Of a stretch of 64,000 bases of DNA, positions 17,055-24,298 are shown piece by piece. Positions within the stretch are counted from its first letter, which is position 1. The number at the start of each line of letters is the position of its first letter. The translations under genes and the position numbers were made by a program. Source of the stretch: Streptomyces cyaneochromogenes (GTDB lineage Bacteria; Actinomycetota; Actinomycetes; Streptomycetales; Streptomycetaceae). The notes beneath the pieces were generated by a model. It had not been told where the DNA came from. It searched no databases and worked only from the letters and a program-made list of their open reading frames with translations. Location: NCBI RefSeq assembly GCF_003963535.1, contig NZ_CP034539.1:7626001-7690000 (forward strand), given 5' to 3'.

Positions 17055-17222
17055 CGCGTCGATGGCTTTGACGGTGAGGTCCCGCAGGGCGTCGCAGGGA
17101 AGGGAGATGGAGATCTCCAGGCCGAGTTCGGCCAGGTCGCCGACGCATCGCCGGATGTCCGGTTCGGTACGGCGGATCTCCACGGACCGCAGGAAGGCGA
17201 TCCTCCGCACGAGCCCGCGCAC
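17055..17222 (-). pseudogene. Small coding-like remnant coupled to the ATP-grasp gene
   Basis: GTG 17222 begins 3 nt after the ATP-grasp stop codon (TGA-TCC-GTG) and opens a frame with strongly G/C-biased third positions for about 56 codons (RSVEIRRTEPDIRRCVGDLA, LEISISLPCDALRDL). The bias then collapses and the frame runs without a stop into the next gene. I read it as the 5' part of a translationally coupled gene that lost its 3' end. The family is not recognised. Confidence 0.3.
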
Positions 17223-17225
17223 GGA

Positions 17226-18452
17226 TCAGCCGACCTTCACCCGCGTGCCGGCGATCACCCGGTCGGCAAGACGGCCCGCCTCCTCGACGGACGCGGCACG
17301 CGCCACCACGTGGCCGACCCGGCCGGAACTGTCGGCCGGTTCGGGCACCCGCTGCCCCGGACGGATGTGCAGCCGGCTGTGGGTGCCGGGCAGGTCGGGG
17401 ACGACGACGTGCTCCAGCACCCCCGCCCGGTCGGGCAGCACAAAGCGCACCGCGGCCGCCGCGTCGCGGGTCGGCGCGGTGTCCGGCACCTGCCCGGTCA
17501 CGGCCTGCAGATAGGCGGCCGCCTCGCTGACGCCGGTCGCGGCCTCAACGATCTCGCAGATGTTGTCCCCGGGCAGCCGGGCCCCGGTCTCGATGACGAC
17601 CGGCCCGCCGCCCGGAAGGATCTTCACCTCGGTGTGGGCGATGCCGTTGCGCACCCCGACGGCGAGCGCGGCGCGCGCCGCCGTCTCCTGGATCGTCCGC
17701 ACCGTGCGCGCGTCGAGCCCGGCGGGGCAGGAGTGCCCGGTCTCCACTCGGTACCGGCCGGCCGTGGTGTCCTTGCGGACCACGGGCAGCGGGTACGGCA
17801 CGCCCTCGTGCACGACCGTGTCGGCGGAGAACTCCTCCCCGGGCACATAGCTCTGCAGCAGCACGCGCGGGTCCAGCGCCAGTCCGTGCGGCTCGGCTCG
17901 GGTGACGAGTCCGGCGGCGGCCACCGCGGCGTCGAGCCCGTCCGGGCCGTCCACCACGCTCACGCCCCAGGAGCCGCCCTGCTCGGCCGGTTTGACGACG
18001 AGCGGCCACCCCAGCCGGCCGGAGACGGCGACGCGATGGGCCTGCTCGGTGCCCGTGACCACCGCCCCCGCGGGTGCCGGCACGCCCGCCTCCCGGAACG
18101 CCCGAGCCATGGCGATCTTGTTGCGGGCGGCCTTGGCGCGCAGCGGATCGTTGCCCGGTAGCCCGAGGCGCGCGGCGAGCAGGGCCGCCAGCGGGGTCAG
18201 CAACTCCCAGGAGACGGCGACACCCGCGATGCGCCGTGCACGGCAGAACGCCTCCATGTCGTCCAACGCGCGTGCGGTGTCGGCCAGTTCGGTCAGGCAC
18301 ACTCCGGCGAGGCCGCGGGTCAGCCATGGCTCGTAACCGGCGTGGACCCGCGCGTCCGTGGCCGCGTACAGCCGTATGCCCGACCGGGCGGCGGCCTCCA
18401 CGAGGAAGGGTCCCGCGTTGCCCATGGGCTCTATCACCATCACGCCGGTCAT
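17226..18452 (-). CDS. ATP-grasp carboxylate-amine ligase
   Basis: About 408 aa. The N-terminal Rossmann-like domain starts VMVIEPMGNAGPFLVEAA. The ATP-grasp core begins at KIAMARAFREAGVPAPAG and includes the nucleotide-binding WPLVVKPAEQGGSWGVSVV. The metal-binding HTEVKILPGGGPVVIETGARLPG lies near residue 290. This is the CarB/PurK/BacD-like subclass that joins a carboxylate to an amine, amino acid or thiol through an acylphosphate. ATG 18452 directly precedes the fold; GTG starts at 18476 or 18506 are possible. It may make a small dipeptide or amide, but no biosynthetic partners are intact nearby. Confidence 0.85.
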   Translation of the reverse strand: MTGVMVIEPMGNAGPFLVEAAARSGIRLYAATDARVHAGYEPWLTRGLAGVCLTELADTARALDDMEAFCRARRIAGVAVSWELLTPLAALLAARLGLPGNDPLRAKAARNKIAMARAFREAGVPAPAGAVVTGTEQAHRVAVSGRLGWPLVVKPAEQGGSWGVSVVDGPDGLDAAVAAAGLVTRAEPHGLALDPRVLLQSYVPGEEFSADTVVHEGVPYPLPVVRKDTTAGRYRVETGHSCPAGLDARTVRTIQETAARAALAVGVRNGIAHTEVKILPGGGPVVIETGARLPGDNICEIVEAATGVSEAAAYLQAVTGQVPDTAPTRDAAAAVRFVLPDRAGVLEHVVVPDLPGTHSRLHIRPGQRVPEPADSSGRVGHVVARAASVEEAGRLADRVIAGTRVKVG

Positions 18453-18575
18453 GTCCGGCTCGTCGCTGCTGTCCACGTCCCCAGTGGATCGGCCGCGGTG
18501 GGGCACCGTCCATCGGGCCGTCCTCCGAAAACAACTCGCCGACGACCAAGCCGGGTTGGCCGAAGCGACAACCGC

Positions 18576-18697
18576 TCAGCGGCCCAGGCCCAGCGCCTCC
18601 CGGCCCGCGTAGCGTGCCTGGGTGCCCAGCTCCTCCTCGATACGGACGAGCTGGTTGAGGTGCGGCCCGGAGATCGGATTCCCTCCGAGCGGCAGCG
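18576..18697 (-). pseudogene. C-terminal fragment of an unidentified gene
   Basis: A minus-strand frame with coding-like third positions encodes GGNPISGPHLNQLVRIEEEL and then GTQARYAGREALGLGR before a TGA at 18578-18576. There is no start. Upstream on this strand the sequence passes straight into the plus-strand GntR remnant, marking a recombination junction. I could not assign a family. The rest of 18453-18660 shows nothing else. Confidence 0.4.
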
Positions 18698-19272
18698 CCC
18701 GGCGTGAACCGGCCCACCCTCCGCGAGGCGATCAAGTCGCTGGGCTTCCTCGGCCTGCTGGGATCCGCCAGTCCAGCGGCACGTACTTCCGCGGCGCGGA
18801 TTCCGATGTCCTCTACCGCCTGTTCGAATTCGGACTGGTCCTCGGGGAGCGCGGCGCGAACGACATGCTGCAGGCGCGTGCCGAAATGGACGTGGTGGTC
18901 GCGGGGCTCGCCGCCCAGGCGCGCGACGAGGCCGGCGTGGAGCTGCTGCGTGCCCGCCTGGCGGAGACGCGCGACTGCCCGGACGAGCGGTTCCCCGACG
19001 CCGACACCGCCTTCCACGCCGCACTGGGCGAGCCGGCCGGAAACACAGTGCTGCGGGACATGCTCAAGGGGATGCGCGCGATGATCCAGCGCGGCTGGGT
19101 CGAGCGCACCGGCGAGGTCCGCTCCCGTGAGGTCGCGTACGCCGATCACGGGCCGATCTTCGAGGCGGTCGAGAAGGGGGACGCCCAGGCGGCGCGCGCC
19201 GCGATGGCCGCCCACATGGAGGGTGGGTCCCGGCGCCTGAAGGAGGCCCTGGAGCGGCGCGAGGACGCCTGA
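18661..19272 (+). pseudogene. Frameshifted GntR/FadR-family (FCD) regulator
   Basis: Three frames together spell a GntR regulator. RPGDRIPSERQ (18661-18690) is the start of the winged helix. VNRPTLREAIKSLGFLGLLG (18704-18768) follows after a small deletion. IRQSSGTYFRGADSDVLYRL (from 18769) then leads into an FCD ligand domain ending EALERREDA. The switch at about 18769 is a clean frameshift, and the first 15-20 residues are absent. The FCD part alone stays open for over 160 codons, so decay is recent. It is convergent with the DUF6174-like gene. Confidence 0.75.
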
Positions 19273-19284
19273 CGGGGGCTGGGG

Positions 19285-19758
19285 TCAGCCGAGCTCGCTG
19301 TAGTCGCTGATGGCGTAGAGCGCCTCGTCGTCGATCGCGTTCTCCTCCCAGTCCAGGGAGATCCGCACCGGCCTCCCGCCGGCCGTGTACTCCGCCTCGG
19401 CCCGGTCCGCGTCGTCCCGGCGCGCCTGTTCCAGCTTGCCGAGAAGCTCCCCGATGGTGGGCACCGCGTCGGGGACGTCCTCGACCACGCGCCGGCCGCT
19501 GTCGTCCAGCCCCACCGCCTCGACCACCGCGCCGTCGCGGACCGTGATCCGGAAGGTGCCGAGCAACGCCCGCTCCCCTTCGGTCGATCGGAGCGTGTAC
19601 GTGTACGAGGCGGGCTCCTGCCAGGCTGCCCTGCTCTGCGCCGACACGCTGTTCGAATCGGCACCACAGGCGGCGGCCGCGCAGAGCAGCCCTCCGATCA
19701 GCGCGGTCCTGGACACGGCACGGGCGGTGAAACGGGCGGTGACAGCTGCGGTGATCAT
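19285..19758 (-). CDS. DUF6174-type secreted lipoprotein
   Basis: A 157-aa protein with an N-terminal signal (ARAVSRTALIGGLLCAAAAC) ending in a lipobox-like AAAC. The compact domain that follows reads WQEPASYTYTLRS, GTFRITVRDGAVVEAVGLDD, VPTIGELLGKLEQAR, AEAEYTAGGRPVRISLDWEE and ending SDYSELG. That arrangement (Y.Y.....G...I.V.dG.v......g......tid.lf..i......A....v.yd...G.P..i..D) is the DUF6174 pattern. The function is unknown. ATG 19758 has GAAGGGACC upstream; the longer frame is rejected. Confidence 0.75.
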   Translation of the reverse strand: MITAAVTARFTARAVSRTALIGGLLCAAAACGADSNSVSAQSRAAWQEPASYTYTLRSTEGERALLGTFRITVRDGAVVEAVGLDDSGRRVVEDVPDAVPTIGELLGKLEQARRDDADRAEAEYTAGGRPVRISLDWEENAIDDEALYAISDYSELG

Positions 19759-19871
19759 GACAGTGGTCCCTTCGCGAACGGCTACCGCTATGACGCCGCC
19801 CGCCCACTGAACGTTCGCCGTTGCCCGAAGCGGCGCTCGGGCCGCTCTCCTCGGGTCACGCTCCATGATTT

Positions 19872-20500
19872 GGGCGCGCCGCGGCCGTGATCACCGGCTG
19901 TTCGTCGAAGACGGACTCCGGTTCGGCGGAGCAGAAGACGACGTCCGTCGGCGCGGTGTCGTCTCCCTCCGCCGCCGCGGCCGCACGGCCGGACTCGCCG
20001 TGGTCGGCGTTCGCGCGGCTGATGGAGGGCAACAAGCGCTGGGTGGACGGGTCGCTCCAGCACCCCCACCGTGACCCCGGGCGGCGGCAGTTCGTCGCCG
20101 AGGAGCAGAAGCCCTACGGCGTCATACTCTCCTGCATCGACTCCCGGGTGCCGCCGGAGCTCCTCTTCGACACCGGGATCGGCGACCTGTTCGTGATGCG
20201 CACCGGCGGCCAGGTGGTCGCCCCGATCGTGACCGGCTCCGTCGAGTACGGGCCCATGACCTCGGGGACCCCGCTGATCGTCGTCCTCGGCCACACGCGC
20301 TGCGGTGCGGTCAAGGCCGCGTACAAGGCGACCCGGTCGACGCCATGACCCGCGTCCACATCAAGCGGACCGCCGGCGACCTGCAGACCAACGCCGATCT
20401 CGCCCCGCTCGTGCGCAACGGCGACCTGGCCGTCGTCAGCGCCTACTACTCGCTCGACACTGGCCAGGTGGAGGTCCTCACCGGAGCGCCCTCCGCCTGA
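19872..20500 (+). pseudogene. Beta-carbonic anhydrase gene with truncated signal and internal deletion
   Basis: The frame keeps the tail of a lipoprotein signal (AAAVITGC, lipobox Cys) but has a TGA at 19866-19868 where the start of the signal should be. The catalytic half is intact: Zn ligands in CIDSRVPPEL and GHTRCGAVKAAYK, and FARLMEGNKRWVDG. At about 20335 the frame ends at TGA, and homology resumes in another frame as VDAMTRVHIKRTAGDLQ through to YYSLDTGQVEVLTGAP, stop 20500. The helical segment normally joining the halves (roughly 30 residues) is missing. This is a deletion, not a simple sequencing frameshift. Confidence 0.8.
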
Positions 20501-20552
20501 CGCGAGGACTGACCGGCCGCCCGCACGCCGCGGGTGTGCCGGTTCACCTTTC

Positions 20553-21077
20553 TCAATCCGGCAGGCGGCCGGTCTCCCGCTCGGTCCGCCCGGCGAGATC
20601 CGGCAGCAGATGGCACAGCGCCTCCCGCTGCTCCGCCCCCACGAAGCGCGCGAGGGCAGCCTTGACCGTCTCGCCGAGGGCCTCGGAGGCCTCCGTCAGC
20701 AGGCGGCGGGCCTTCTCCGTGAGGGCGACCTCGACGCCCCGCTTGTCGCCGCACACCGACCTGCGGGTGACGAGGCCGGCGTGCTGGAGGCAGGCGATCT
20801 GGTAGGTGAGCCGGGTCTTCGGGCGGCCGAGGAGCTCCGCGACCCGGGTCATGCGCAGGCTGCCCGCCGCGGGCTGCTCGGCCAGCAGGCACAGGATGAG
20901 GAACTCGTCGTGGGAGACATCCAGCCGCTCCTTGACGACGGTCCGCAGCTGCTGCTCCACGGCCCCGGTGGCGGCCAGCAGCAGCATCCAGCCGCGCAGC
21001 TCGGCCGGGAGCAGCCCGCCGCCCAAGGCGGCGGGGCATTCGAGCTGGTCGGCGGGGTCTTCCTGAGCGGCGGACAT
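20553..21077 (-). CDS. MarR-family regulator
   Basis: A 174-aa MarR protein. A dimerisation helix precedes the winged HTH RMTRVAELLGRPKTRLTYQIACLQ (about residues 72-95), and the wing VCGDKRGVEVALTEKARRLL follows. It is divergent from yceI. The shared 124-bp gap carries three copies of its presumed 18-bp palindromic operator, so it likely represses itself and the YceI gene and responds to a small phenolic or oxidant ligand. It is unrelated to the TetR pair nearby. Confidence 0.92.
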   Translation of the reverse strand: MSAAQEDPADQLECPAALGGGLLPAELRGWMLLLAATGAVEQQLRTVVKERLDVSHDEFLILCLLAEQPAAGSLRMTRVAELLGRPKTRLTYQIACLQHAGLVTRRSVCGDKRGVEVALTEKARRLLTEASEALGETVKAALARFVGAEQREALCHLLPDLAGRTERETGRLPD

Positions 21078-21093
21078 GGCTCGATTCTACCTG

Positions 21094-21179
21094 TCGTTCA
21101 TTTTTGGACGATGGAGTGGGCGACCCGGTTGTTCATATTTGGATTATGGGCTAGCGTGCAGTCATCCAAATTTGAACGA
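21094..21179. promoter_or_regulatory. Three MarR operators and divergent promoters
   Basis: Three 18-bp palindromic copies are present: TCGTTCATTTTTGGACGA (21094-21111), TTGTTCATATTTGGATTA (21129-21146) and TCATCCAAATTTGAACGA (21162-21179, inverted). Their centres are 33-35 bp apart, about three helical turns. The yceI promoter TTGTTC-N17-TAGCGT (21129-21157) and the marR promoter TTGGAT-N17-TAATCC (21169-21141, minus) lie inside them. Confidence 0.8.
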
Positions 21180-21201
21180 CAAGGTTCGCAGGAGAAGGAT
21201 C

Positions 21202-21720
21202 ATGACCGTCGCCGTCGAAACCGGGTTGTGGCAGCTCGACTCGTCCGCCTCCACCGTCGCCGTCCGGCACCGGACGATGTGGGGCCTGGTCAACGTGAAG
21301 GGCGCGTTCGCCGGTGTCACCGGCAACGGCGAGGTGCGGCCCGACGGCTCCGCCGTGGGCACGATCACCCTGGACGTCGCCTCCCTCGACACTCGCAACG
21401 CCAAGCGCGACGAGCATCTGCGCTCCGCCGACTTCTTCGACGCCGCCAACCACCCCGAGATCACCTTCGCGGTCCGCAGCGCCGAACTCCGCGACGGCGA
21501 CAGCGTGCACGTGGTCGGTCAGCTCACCGCCCGCGGCGTCAGCCGCCCCCTGTCCGTGACCGCACGCCTCGTCGGCGCGGACGCCGAGGCGCTCACCCTG
21601 GACACCGAGTTCACCGTGGACCGCGAGCAGTTCGGCATGGGCTGGAACCAGCTCGGCATGATGCGCGGCCTCGCCACGATCGCCGCCACGCTCCGCTTCA
21701 CCCGGACCGCGACAGCCTGA
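21202..21720 (+). CDS. YceI-family lipid-binding protein
   Basis: A 172-aa YceI/lipocalin-like beta-barrel. It opens with GLWQLDSSASTVAVRHRTMWG, split by the conserved S-x-V-x-F/V-x-H pattern. It continues with GEVRPDGSAVGTITLDVASL, RDEHLRSADFFDAANHPEI and a C-terminal GMGWNQLGMMRG. There is no signal peptide, so it is cytoplasmic, as in most Streptomyces paralogues. YceI proteins bind isoprenoids or other amphiphiles. ATG 21202 follows GGAGAAGG. It is regulated from the triple operator region, and its 3' end overlaps the convergent membrane gene by 23 bp. Confidence 0.92.
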   Translation: MTVAVETGLWQLDSSASTVAVRHRTMWGLVNVKGAFAGVTGNGEVRPDGSAVGTITLDVASLDTRNAKRDEHLRSADFFDAANHPEITFAVRSAELRDGDSVHVVGQLTARGVSRPLSVTARLVGADAEALTLDTEFTVDREQFGMGWNQLGMMRGLATIAATLRFTRTATA

Positions 21721-23422
21721 CGTCGGCGCTCGACAGCGTCTGCGGTACGGCCGTGAAGGCTCGCAGCCGGATCCGTACGCCCGGCCGGGGCAGCCGGAAC
21801 CCCCCAGCGGGCGGCCGGAGTTCATAGCGCGCCGTCGCGTGCGCGGGCAGTGTGGCCGGGCCTCGTACGACCGTCCAGTACTCGTTCATGCCCTGGCCCG
21901 TGGTGAGCGTGAAGTGCGGCGCGAGAGCGGCGGCGTCCGTGTTGGTGACCTCGATCTCCAGGCGGGACACGGCAGTCGGGGTCGCCCGGCGCACCGACCT
22001 GAGCCGCATGTCCAGCGCAGGTGACCCGGTCGCCGCCCATGCCACGCTCGCCATGGCCGGGGTGAGCAGCAGCGCGACCGCCGCGATCCGCGCCGGACGC
22101 CCGCAGACCACCGGCGGACGCGGCTGCCAGGCCGAGGCGAACTCCGACGCCGGCGCGGTGATCGCCGCCGCCAGCCACAGCGGCGTCATCATCAGGTAGT
22201 AGCCGTCCTGCGACCGGGTCGCCACGAAGAACGCGCACCACGGCAGCACGGTCGCCGCGGGCCCCAGCCGCCGTACGAACAGCACGAACAGTGCGAGCAG
22301 CCCCGCCGCCAGCAGCATGCTCGCGTGGGAGTACCAGTCGAGCCGGTCGCTGCCGCCGGTGAAGTACAGCGAGATGCCGACCACGCCCTGCCCGTGGATC
22401 ACCGCGCCCTGCGTCAGCGGCAGCGCTATGCCCCGGATCCAGGTGTCCGGCTCGCTCACGGCGAAGTAGGTGTTCAGCAGCAGCCATACGATCCCGGCGA
22501 TCCCGGCGAACCGCCCCACCACCAGCGCCGCCGCCCGCCCACCCAGCTCCCCGCGCCGCACGGCGTAGATCCCGGCCAGCAGGAACGGCGCCACGAACCA
22601 CGGCAGTTGCTGAGCCGCGCACGCCGCCCCCAGACACGCCGCCCGCGCCAGCCCGCCGGCCCCCAGCCGCCCGCCCCGCCCGGTCCGCGGCCACCGCACC
22701 ACCACCGGCACCAGCAGGGCCAGCGCCACGATCGCCGGATAGCCGAGGCGGCCGTACGACGGCAGGAACCCGAAGCCGAGACACGCCATGGTCGCCGCAG
22801 ACCGCCACGGCGTGGGCAGTGCCCGCCAAAGGGCGACGGTGCCGGCCAGCAGGGCGGCCGTACTCACGACGGTCGCGGGCAGGGCCCCGTGCCCCAGCCA
22901 CAGCAGCGGTGCGGTCAGCAGCGGGGTCAAGGGCGGATAGCCGTACGTGAAGTCGTAGCCGCCGGTGACCGTCGGGGTGAGTGCGACGCCGTGGCCGAAG
23001 AGCCAGGGCCACGGCTGCCCGTAGACCGGATGCCCTGCGACCAGCTCACGGGCGGCCTGGGTGGTGAGGATCGCCTCGTCGCTGCCGCCGTGGTTCATCG
23101 CCCACGCGCACAGCGTCAGCGTCACCGCGGTCACGAGCACGCACAGATCCAGCCGCGCCAGCGACCGCGTCCGCCGCACGACCAGCGCCAGCACCCCGCA
23201 GACCAGGATCGAGGCGTAGCACGCCGAGATGGCGGCGGCCACGACGAGTCGGTGGCTCGCCGCCTGCGTCCAGATCGCCCGGGTGCCGATGAAGAGGCTG
23301 ATGTCCGCGAGGAGGGTCAGCACGCGGTGCCACGGGGCGGGGGATTGCGTCTCCGGGACGGCGGGCGCCGGCGAACGTGTCCCCCGGGCCGGTGTCACCG
23401 GCTGCTGTGTTGCCGACTGCAC
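21698..23422 (-). CDS. Polytopic membrane protein, glycosyltransferase-like architecture
   Basis: 574 aa from GTG 23422. There are about 11-13 hydrophobic helices between residues 35 and 450. An acidic loop (MNHGGSDEAILTTQAARELV) follows helix 3, and GYDFTYGYPPLTPLLTAPLL continues it. An extracytoplasmic beta-rich C-terminal domain (about 125 aa, EIEVTNTDAAALAPHFTLTT) closes the protein. Multi-helix topology with an acidic residue in the first large outer loop is typical of GT-C/DUF2029-like polyprenyl-phosphate sugar transferases. I cannot see a definitive family motif. Treat it as a membrane protein of unknown function with a possible cell-envelope role. Confidence 0.7.
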   Translation of the reverse strand: MQSATQQPVTPARGTRSPAPAVPETQSPAPWHRVLTLLADISLFIGTRAIWTQAASHRLVVAAAISACYASILVCGVLALVVRRTRSLARLDLCVLVTAVTLTLCAWAMNHGGSDEAILTTQAARELVAGHPVYGQPWPWLFGHGVALTPTVTGGYDFTYGYPPLTPLLTAPLLWLGHGALPATVVSTAALLAGTVALWRALPTPWRSAATMACLGFGFLPSYGRLGYPAIVALALLVPVVVRWPRTGRGGRLGAGGLARAACLGAACAAQQLPWFVAPFLLAGIYAVRRGELGGRAAALVVGRFAGIAGIVWLLLNTYFAVSEPDTWIRGIALPLTQGAVIHGQGVVGISLYFTGGSDRLDWYSHASMLLAAGLLALFVLFVRRLGPAATVLPWCAFFVATRSQDGYYLMMTPLWLAAAITAPASEFASAWQPRPPVVCGRPARIAAVALLLTPAMASVAWAATGSPALDMRLRSVRRATPTAVSRLEIEVTNTDAAALAPHFTLTTGQGMNEYWTVVRGPATLPAHATARYELRPPAGGFRLPRPGVRIRLRAFTAVPQTLSSADVRLSRSG

Positions 23423-23530
23423 GCCACCGGACCGTAATCAGCCCTGGTGAGCGGCGTGCCGAGGGAGGTGAAGAGTCCGGTGTGAGGCGGGTGAGAAGAT
23501 CCCGGGGGTTCGCCGGGAGTCGCCCTGGAC

Positions 23531-23579
23531 AGTGTGCACACTCCGTTGCCCATCGGAGTGACTCCCGCAGGGCTACGAT
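23531..23579 (+). promoter_or_regulatory. Promoter region of the SLATT-like gene with palindromes
   Basis: A perfect 12-bp palindrome AGTGTGCACACT (23531-23542) overlaps an inverted repeat CACTCCG-ttgcccat-CGGAGTG (23539-23560). A TACGAT -10-like hexamer lies at 23574-23579. The gene begins at 23614 after AGGAGG. These are candidate repressor sites; no partner regulator is adjacent. Confidence 0.45.
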
Positions 23580-23613
23580 CTGAATCAGGACAGAGGAGGA
23601 AGAAAGGCGTCAG

Positions 23614-24255
23614 GTGAGCAACTGGGCCCTCGCACTGATTATTTACTCGTCTTTGGCGCTTTTGTCCTTCTTGCCGGTTTTGCGGGCCCTTGTCGCGTGG
23701 TCCGACCTGAATCCCGGCGGCCCATCCTTCAATGAGTCGCCTCATTTCACGCAGGACGGAAAGCTGCTGCTCGGTCAGAACTACGAGCGTATGCAGGGAA
23801 CACTCAAGTTCTGGAAGACCCAGGCGGAACGCTACCGCCTGTTTCATGTCTACTCGTTGACCTGGATCAGCTTGTCCTCGGTAGGCGTTCCGCTGTTGGC
23901 TCAGGCCACGACGGCGGACCCGTGGTCCAAGTGGCTCCTCACTGTTGTCGCCACTCATTCCGCTTTACTGCTCGGAATCTCTCGCGCCTTCAGGGTCGAA
24001 GCACACTACAAGGCCTTCAGGAGTGGGGAGTCCGAGTTCTACGACATCTATCGGAGAATGCTCGACCGCCCTGGCGCCTTCGGTGCGACCCAAAGGGAGC
24101 AGATCGACAAGTACTTCGAGCAGGTTGAGGCCGTACGAAAGATTGTCCGCAATGCGGAGACTGACAACTTTCCGTCTGTAGAGGACATTTCCCAAGGCTC
24201 CGTGATCGATCGACCGGAGCCGCGGACCGGTAACTCGGATGCGAACCAGAGGTGA
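23614..24255 (+). CDS. Low-GC SLATT/DUF4231-like membrane protein
   Basis: 213 aa from GTG 23614 with an AGGAGGAAGAAAGG leader. Base composition is visibly lower in GC than all neighbours (many ATT, TTT and TCT codons), a sign of recent transfer. There are three hydrophobic segments: residues 4-27, then a hairpin (about 75-97 and 106-124). The hairpin is preceded by WKTQAERYRLFHVYS and followed by RVEAHYKAFRSGESEFYDIY and REQIDKYFEQVEAV. This helix-hairpin-YR/FY pattern resembles SLATT/DUF4231 two-TM proteins, proposed pore-forming effectors in nucleotide-activated defence. No cyclase, TIR or reverse-transcriptase partner lies beside it, so the assignment is tentative. Confidence 0.6.
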   Translation: MSNWALALIIYSSLALLSFLPVLRALVAWSDLNPGGPSFNESPHFTQDGKLLLGQNYERMQGTLKFWKTQAERYRLFHVYSLTWISLSSVGVPLLAQATTADPWSKWLLTVVATHSALLLGISRAFRVEAHYKAFRSGESEFYDIYRRMLDRPGAFGATQREQIDKYFEQVEAVRKIVRNAETDNFPSVEDISQGSVIDRPEPRTGNSDANQR

Positions 24256-24298
24256 GTTCCCGGCAAATCTGCACGCCTCACTGGTCGGCGCCCGGTGG

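Noticed and set aside
19887..20500. Programmed frameshifting in the carbonic anhydrase
   Set aside because: A real coding segment is missing between frames, not a single-base shift, and no slippery sequence is seen.
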